NCBI RefSeq assembly: GCF_032118995.1
Contig: NC_092650.1
Coordinates: forward strand, 21,204,501 to 21,268,500
Reading direction: 5' to 3'
DNA length: 64,000 nucleotides
Source: Asterias amurensis
Lineage: Eukaryota; Echinodermata; Asteroidea; Forcipulatida; Asteriidae
Positions 58,078 to 64,000 of this stretch are shown here, in pieces. Numbering within the stretch: position 1 is the first letter of the stretch; every line of letters begins with the position of its first letter. The translations under genes and the position numbers were made by a program. The notes below the pieces were generated by a model. That model had not been told where the DNA came from. It did no database searches and saw nothing but the letters and a program-made list of their open reading frames with translations.

Positions 58078-59580
58078 TTACTCAACTTAAACAAGTTGAT
58101 CAACCGCTTGTTTTTTTTTATGGGTTTTCCAAGGGAACAAAATAAGTTGTATTATCTATTGATACATGAATATTTATTACCAATACACTGATGCTTCACA
58201 TGATCACGGGATATAATATCTAGGCATACAGGAGGAAACATACCCGCATTAAAATCAAACAAATCGTGTAGTCTCTCATAATGTCAACCTTGGGATTTCC
58301 ATGGTAAATCAAAAAACAGAGAAACGTGATTGTAGGTTTATGTAAACAAGTAAATAAGAACTTCATGGTAGGACAAAAAGACTAACTGAATGAGCTTTTG
58401 TAGCAAAAACGACTTATTCAGATGAAATGAAGGGGGGGGGGGTCAAGAAAGTTCAAGAAGTTTGTCCCTTGCATTGCATATGATGGAGTAGTTGTTGCTA
58501 CATGCAGTTTTTCTACTTTAAGTTAGTGTCTAAGTGCTAACATTACATAATTTGTTTTGCTAACAGACAGTTGCTGACAGTGTTAGGACTTTATGTAATC
58601 CACCATATAACTAAACTGACAAACATGTAGAAGTTTGAGATCGATCGGCTATCTGGGTCACGAGAAAATAGTGAAAAGCCGACTAGGCCTATACACACGT
58701 TTTTGCATGACATTGATGAAACATGAATAAAAATAATGCTCACTGAGCGATAAACTCCAAACGCAAAGTTGAATTATTTATTTCTCATCAAAATACGACA
58801 TTTCAGGCAGAAATATTTCGAGGGATTTTTTCTACTATCATCATCATTAGACCATGTAAGTTTGATGTAAATCTGTGATCTTCACGGTTTTGTTTTCTTA
58901 TCAATTCTGTAACGTTCCTTTAAGCTCTTGTTCCATCTATTAGACTAAACACGGTTGTTTATATTATACCTAAACAAGTAAAACACGATTCATAAGATAA
59001 GGAAGAACAAATAACAACCCGTTGTTTTAAAAAATCAAAGACTTGTGACACTGTTGACAAGAAAAACAAAAACAACGGCATGATAAGAAGAGAAAAATGG
59101 AGAGCGAGCGATTTGCAACTTCCGGTGTATTTTCGTGGTTGCAGTAATGTGCGGGTTCGTCTAAAACTATGAAACAGTAGAATCATGTGCGCATCGTTAA
59201 AACTAAAATGATTTAGGCCTATAACAACAAGATATATTAGTACTGTACTATATACGGTTTGTGCAAGTTATGGACAGTAATCAAGTAATGCCCTAAAATA
59301 TCGCCTTAGCATGGAAATGATCTGCGCACATAAATGTTGTATTGGTTGTTTTGGTTCAGATTTAAACTATAACAAAAGTGACAGACTATTACATCCAAGT
59401 AGCATGATGAAACATTCGCCTCTCTTAAGACTTATGCATGACGTCATAGTTCTTACCCAAAATGAGGCTGGGCGCACGTTCCACATCACTTGCAGTGGCT
59501 GCGCCCATTGCCTCGTTTTGAGTTAGCATTGTGACGTACATTATGCATAAATACTATAAGAGATGCGTATAATGATGCAA
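58078..59580 (+). repeat. Older third partial copy of the 4.49-kb unit
   Basis: From 'actcaacttaaacaagtt' onward it matches 55848-57470 in order, with clearly more substitutions and indels than units 1 and 2 show with each other. It extends past the unit end through 'aagtaatgccctaaaatat' to the CCTCTCTTAA MITE (59418-59575). It carries the 95-bp block at 59105-59200. Confidence 0.8.
59105..59200 (-). repeat. Second copy of the 95-bp block found upstream of the intact P450
   Basis: Reverse complement of 26081-26175 with about four differences. Units 1 and 2 lack it at the corresponding place, so it was inserted here. Confidence 0.75.
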
Positions 59581-59639
59581 CATGACTTTGGATAACAACG
59601 TGTGATCTAAGATTAACTATAGATATAATTATGAATTAT

Positions 59640-59765
59640 AGTAATTTTGCGAGTACAACCACGAGTAAAAACTCTTTAGAGGGAGTGGTGGCTCTGAATA
59701 AAAGAGCCGGTTTGGTCTGGACGTTTAGAACAGTATACTCTGCTCGTCTTCGGGAGAACATGTGA
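59640..59765. repeat. Half copy of the GCGGGTACAACC foldback
   Basis: 'ttgcgagtacaaccacgagt', 'ggtggctctgaataaaagag' and 'agtatactctgctcgtcttc' match the left arm of 47912-48152. The right arm is absent. Confidence 0.6.
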
Positions 59766-59964
59766 TGTGTTGCTCTCTTTAAAGCACTCGCTTGTTGGTC
59801 TGATCTGTCAAATAAAACAATATATTTATCATTTTTAAAAGATAAAAACGCTTAAAGTGTTTGGGTATGTCTATTTGCTCTGTTTAATTGGAACCCACTG
59901 CATAAGAAAACAACTTCATAGTCTCATTCTAAAATCACATTGCTAAACACTACACAATAATTCA

Positions 59965-60933
59965 AAGGCACTGGACACCTTTGGTAATATTGTAAAAGAC
60001 CAGTACCACCTAGCCCTATATAGGACTCTTTCTCTGTACACAGGAACAGAGTCCTAAGTATTGAGGCCCGTTTCTGGGGCGGAAAAATTTCACAGCTTCA
60101 TAACTTAAATCTTACCTGCAACAAGCCACTAATTTCAACAGATTCACATTCCACGGCGGCATACATTTTTCTGCGGTGGGTTTTGGTCCTCATTCCTCAC
60201 AAATCCGTCATTTTCGTGTAATAATGCAGCTCCCAACGTTAAAAAATTCCCGTTTCGATCGTTTTCTCACAGTTTTGTCTGTTGTCGTGCGTACGCGTAT
60301 ACATTCGCGTGCAAGACGCATGATGCAAGCTAGACGCATGAATTCTTGCTCACCGTATCTTGACTGCACAGCGTTAACAACACAATTCAAAATTTGCGCG
60401 TCGTGCGTCTTGCATACACACGGCAGACTGTGAGAGTACGAACAAAAATGGGAATTCCTTAACGTTGGGAGCTGCATTATTTCATGAAAATTACGGATTT
60501 GTGAAGAATATATGACGATCAAAACCCACCGCAGAAAAACATATGCTGCCATGGAATGTGAATCTGTTGAAATTTGTGCTTTCGTGCAGGTAAGATTTGA
60601 GTTATGAAGCTGTGAAAATTTTCCGCCCCAGAAATGTACCCTGATGTCCAGGACGTCACTGTAGTACAAAACGAAAGTGTAAGGCCGCCAGGGCTAAGTA
60701 CCACCTAGTGTATCCCTACAAAAAAATCTGTGAAAATTTTGACTCAACTGGTCATCGAAAAAAAACACCATTGTTGCATTTGTTACTTGAGTGAGAAGAT
60801 GTCTCTTTCTCAATAACTACGTTTCTTGAGAGGGAGCCCTTTCTCACAATGTTTTATATTTAATTAACAGCTCTCCATTGCTCGTTACCAAGTAAGGTTT
60901 CCAGCTAATATTGAGTAATTACCGTTAGTGCCA
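59965..60933. mobile_element. AGGCACTGG MITE interrupted by a Mutator-like foldback
   Basis: The left end 'aaaggcactggacacctttgg' and the right part 'gagggagccctttctcacaa' with 'gagtaattaccgttagtgcc' frame the insertion at 60011-60696. Confidence 0.6.
60011..60696. mobile_element. Mutator-like foldback element with 9-bp target duplication
   Basis: AGTACCACC occurs exactly at 60002-60010 and 60697-60705. The ends TAGCCCT and AGGGCTA are inverted. From about 60060 inward the two arms (tttctggggcggaaaa…, cacagcttcataactt…, ctgcggtgggttttg…) pair for about 200 bases each. Long arms and a 9-bp duplication fit Mutator-type elements. No transposase. Confidence 0.7.
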
Positions 60934-61059
60934 GTTTGCTAAACTTAATTGTTTATTAATACACTGCTCCTTCTGAATGAAAATTGTGGGGCTTTTTCCA
61001 ACTGTTCAGAAACAGGGTTAAGCTGAGCTAAAAGGTTATGAACGACTCTTCCTATGATT

Positions 61060-61270
61060 GCACTGCGCACGTGCGCACACTACTGAAAAATGGAGTGAAC
61101 ATTTCGCCTGTCTGTATGGAGTTGGGTGAATTAGAACGAACTAAGTCGAGTTGAAAGTACCCGTCTTTCACTCTGAAAAGACTTTCCCATCACATGGCTA
61201 TTGGCGAGAGTGGTGTGGCGTTCAAAATGAGTGTTGTGCTACTATTTTTCAGTAGTTTACAGTACGTGTA
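61060..61270. repeat. Interspersed repeat shared with 4660-4890
   Basis: 'gagttgaaagtacccgtctt', 'tcactctgaaaagac' and 'gagagtggtgtggcg' recur in the same order. Confidence 0.5.
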
Positions 61271-61834
61271 TTGTACGCATGCTTGGCTTTAATTAGCATA
61301 CGGAAGTGCTACTGATCAAGCAGTTAATTCTTATGACTCTATAAATCGGGATATAAATAGCAAGGTCGTCACTCTGTCACTTACTTTTTTCATCTTTTTA
61401 CCTGGCTTGGTGATGCTCACTTGTTTCTGGCAGGACCTTAACACTATTGAAGCATGGTAGCATGAACCGTCTAAAGAGCAAACATACAAACAACAACCCG
61501 CATTATTATAACCAGCTACCTTTTACAACCTATTCTCTGTAATTCTTCAACTAGCCAATGTACCAGCAAATAACGTAGATTCGCGGATTTGGTTTTAACA
61601 ACTTGTATTCAAATCCCACTTTTTAGTGGTTGGTGAAACCAAAACTAAGCAAATCTTACTTTAAGTTACAATCTGCAGGTGAGGGCTGTTAACACAAAGT
61701 CATGGCATGTGGTATTGTTTTCATTCAAGTCATTTATATCCTATATTGGACTTTTTCACACATCTAAGAGGGGGCAGAGAAGTCAGGTCCCAGTGTAATT
61801 TTGTAAGGGCTCAGGAGATACAAAAGGCAGAAAA

Positions 61835-62082
61835 ACACCCTTGTCACACGAAGTTGTGTGCTTTCAGATGCTTGATTTCGGGACCTCAAATTCTAATTCT
61901 GAGGTCTCGAAATCAAATTCGTGGGAAATTACTTCTTTCTCAAAAACTACTCACTTCAGAGGGAGCCGTTTCCCACAGTGGTTTATGCCATCAACAGCTC
62001 TCCAATGTTCGTTACAAAATAAGTTTGTTATGCTAACAATTGTTTTGAGTAAATACCAATAGTGTCCACTGCTTTCAAAGTC
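61835..62082. repeat. AGGCAGTGG MITE, truncated left end
   Basis: Begins within 'cccttgtcacacgaagttgtg' and ends 'ccaatagtgtccactgctttc'. The central 'gggacctcaaattctaattc' palindrome is kept. Confidence 0.6.
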
Positions 62083-62150
62083 ATATCATGTTATGGTTTA
62101 TCGTACAAAACGAAAATCAAAAACTGTAGAGCTATATATATAGCTCTTTA

Positions 62151-62404
62151 TCTTCAAGTACGCGCTAATCCTCCAATCAGATTCGCAGAATGGAGTGGTG
62201 ATAAAAACCTTTATCTTCAAGTACGCGCTTATCCTCCAATCAGATTGGCAGAATGGAGTGGTGATAATAACCTTTATCTTCAAGTACGTGCTAATCCTCC
62301 AATCAGATTCGCAGAATGGAGTGGTGTGATAAAAACCTTTATCTTCAAGTACGCGTTAATCCTCCAATCAGATTGGCAGAATGGAGTGGTGATAAAAACC
62401 TATA
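62151..62404 (+). repeat. Four tandem copies of a 63-bp unit with CCAAT words
   Basis: Units start at 62151, 62214, 62277 and 62342 with TCTTCAAGTACGCG. Each contains CCTCCAATCAGATT and AGAATGGAGTGGTG. The third is 65 bp. A solo inverted copy is at 30320-30372. Units are multiples of three except one, so the 21-residue periodic frame is broken and not taken as protein. Confidence 0.85.
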
Positions 62405-62416
62405 TTGCACGGCTAA

Positions 62417-63117
62417 GACCGTGTTCACACTTGATCCGGCAAGGGCGATCAACGGAGGATCAGATCCTGCAAGGGCGATCATACTGATCGCGGACGCGTT
62501 CACACTTGAGTCTGATCGTCCATTGATCCCCCTAGCCCGACCGTCGGTTCAACGGAAGTTCCTCACTGCTCGTGTGACAGGTCAACTGAGCAAGGTCATT
62601 GATTGTGCGCATGATAAAAAAACACGAACGCCTGATGAAAAGAAAACTGGTCGATGCACAGAGGAAGAAATGGTCGAAGCATGTGGTTCGTCACGCACGG
62701 TTGTTGCATGCAGAACAGGGATGCAAATGTCAAGTACCATTCAAATCGTGTAATGTTCTTTTGTGCACAGAAATGCTGTGCTACGTGTTGGAACCAGTGT
62801 AAGGGGACGCTCTCATTGCATAACCAACACTGATTGTTTACAAGCTTTCGCGGTTTATTTTTTCAACTCTGTTTGATTAGACCGGAAGTCGGTAGGTCAA
62901 ATTGCGGGATCTGATCCTGCGTTGCGTTCACACTACGTTTTTGATCCACCTTGCAGGATCAGATCCTCCTTTGATCCCGCAATAAAGGGGGATCAAAAAG
63001 GAGGATCAGATCATGATCGCTCTTGCGTTCACACTAGCTGTTGATCGCCCTTTGATCGCCCTTGCAGGATCTGATCCTCCTTTAATCGCCCTTGCCGGAT
63101 CAAGTGTGAACACGGTC
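62417..63117. mobile_element. PIF/Harbinger-like non-autonomous element
   Basis: Flanked by TAA at 62414-62416 and 63118-63120. Termini GACCGTGTTCACACTTGATC and its complement extend over about 65 bp with 'ggatcagatcctgcaagggc' words. The TAA duplication and 'GTGTTCACAC'-type ends are characteristic of PIF/Harbinger. A short internal basic frame (MIKKHERLMKRKLVDAQRKK) might be a relic but is not recognisable. Confidence 0.75.
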
Positions 63118-63181
63118 TAACATCACTACCATGCGTCTTGTGTATTCTATGTCACGCGCCAAGTTTGCTTGAAGATAAATA

Positions 63182-63325
63182 CGTTATCACACGCGCGCTC
63201 GTGGCAGACGGAAAATATAGCGCGTCTGCGTCCCATATCCAACTCGGCCTTCGGCCTCGTTTGACATGGGACGCAGAAGCGCTATATTTTTCCGTATTCC
63301 ACTCGCGCTTGTGTGATAATATTGC
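63182..63325. mobile_element. Palindromic MITE (TTATCACACGCGCGCTCGTG)
   Basis: 'aaaatatagcgcgtctgcgt' and 'cccatatccaactcgg' are mirrored by 'catgggacgcagaagcgcta'. Same family as 29823-29965. Confidence 0.7.
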
Positions 63326-63396
63326 ACGGCTAATATTATCACTACCATGCGTCTTGTGTGTTCTATTTCACGCGCCAAGTTTGGTTGAAGATAAAT

Positions 63397-63695
63397 CATA
63401 GATATAGAATTTTTATAACTAGATCGGCCGCGCGTACATACGCGCCATTGCCTGTGTAAAACAAGTTTTGGTTCGCCATGGACGCGGTAAAAATTTCACG
63501 TTCGAAAGGTAACGCGCGAAAATGAACACAGGAGATAGGCCTTTGACGCGCTAAATGTCACGTGCTGACGGCACAAAGTCACGTGCTGACGGCAACACAC
63601 AGAAAATGTACACGGGAGATAGGCAATGGCAGCCCCCATGCCAGAACCCGCGTATATACGCGCGGCCGATCTAGTTATTCTATTCTATATCTATG
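63397..63695. mobile_element. hAT-like MITE (CATAGATATAGAAT termini)
   Basis: CATAGATATAGAAT and ATTCTATATCTATG are inverted ends, with 'actagatcggccgcgcgta' repeated inside them. The exact 8-bp duplication AGATAAAT lies at 63389-63396 and 63696-63703. Shares the CATAGA start and duplication length with 18091-18323. Confidence 0.75.
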
Positions 63696-63742
63696 AGATA
63701 AATACGTTATCACACGCTTATAATTATGTAAAACTCAATTTA

Positions 63743-64000
63743 TTACTTTGAGTACGCAACCACGGTCAAAGTGACGCATAGTGCCAGCAGGAGAATGCAA
63801 CCGATGACGATGCCTGCGATGGCCCCTGCTGAAAGACCGTCTTGCCCCGGAGGTGTTATGGGCTCTATCTTGCCTGGTTCTACACTATCTAAAGATATGC
63901 CCAGAGTATCCAACTCCTGCCGTAGAACATCTTGATTTCCTTGCATTGCCTCCAAGAAGACGTCTTGATCCAGGTATGGACCTAATAGTGGGTGGAATAG
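63743..64000 (-). CDS. Single-pass membrane protein, last exon (partial)
   Basis: The frame is open from the window edge (LFHPLLGPYLDQDVFLEAMQ…) to a TAA stop at 63743. It reads QDVLRQELDTLGISLDSVEP, a Pro/Gly linker (ITPPGQDG), then a strong transmembrane segment AGAIAGIVIGCILLLALCVT and a very short tail ending AYSK. A possible acceptor ('ccactattag') near 63982 could be the true exon start. This is the C-terminal end of a type I surface protein with almost no cytoplasmic domain; the ectodomain is outside the window. I do not recognise the family. Confidence 0.6.
   Translation of the reverse strand, partial: LFHPLLGPYLDQDVFLEAMQGNQDVLRQELDTLGISLDSVEPGKIEPITPPGQDGLSAGAIAGIVIGCILLLALCVTLTVVAYSK

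Noticed and set aside
60208..60669. 153-codon frame on the - strand
   Set aside because: It lies across the Mutator-like foldback, where both arms give mirrored frames; no protein motif.
62062..62487. 141-codon frame with a 21-residue repeat
   Set aside because: It is caused by a 63-bp tandem repeat; the 65-bp third unit breaks the register and the frame runs into a transposon end.

Overview
The window is metazoan nuclear DNA: AT-rich, with small exons bounded by GT/AG introns, a CR1/L2-type LINE, tRNA-derived SINE-like copies and very many short inverted-repeat transposons. The TTAA-AGG MITEs and the L2-like LINE suggest a deuterostome marine invertebrate, most likely an echinoderm. That is inference; no species marker was seen.

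Two head-to-tail cytochrome P450 genes of the CYP3-like (clan 3) type dominate the coding content, both on the + strand. The second (26263-45797) is complete: 13 exons whose phases all agree and which sum to 510 codons plus a stop, with hinge, WxxxR, ExxR, PERF and heme-cysteine motifs. The first (8178-22515) keeps exons 1-4 and 11-13 but lacks exons 5-10, so it is probably a pseudogene or an assembly collapse. Inside its 7.3-kb intron 2, on the - strand, lie three phase-consistent C-terminal exons of a gene I do not recognise, with a candidate 5' non-coding exon about 1.3 kb upstream of them. At the left is the first exon of a secreted CAP/CRISP-family protein (- strand), whose other exons lie beyond the window. 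At the right edge is the last exon of a single-pass membrane protein (- strand).

The rest is repeats. Introns of the intact P450 hold a full-length but broken LINE (antisense, 9-bp target duplication), three 5'-truncated LINE tails, a hAT-like element, a SINE, and two long hexanucleotide arrays, each growing from the 3' end of the same LINE family. The 45.8-63.7 kb interval has no convincing gene. It holds a transposon-like unit with GACGAATA subterminal motifs, a 4.49-kb tandem segmental duplication with an older third partial copy, nested MITEs, a Mutator-like foldback with a 9-bp target duplication, and a PIF/Harbinger-like element whose empty site can be read nearby.

The two P450s look like a tandem detoxification or steroid-oxidation pair reshaped by repeats. 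They share a stretch (exon 11 to mid-exon 12) far more similar than their other exons, which suggests gene conversion. Only the intact copy has a 95-bp dispersed repeat with an ETS-like core just upstream of its start.
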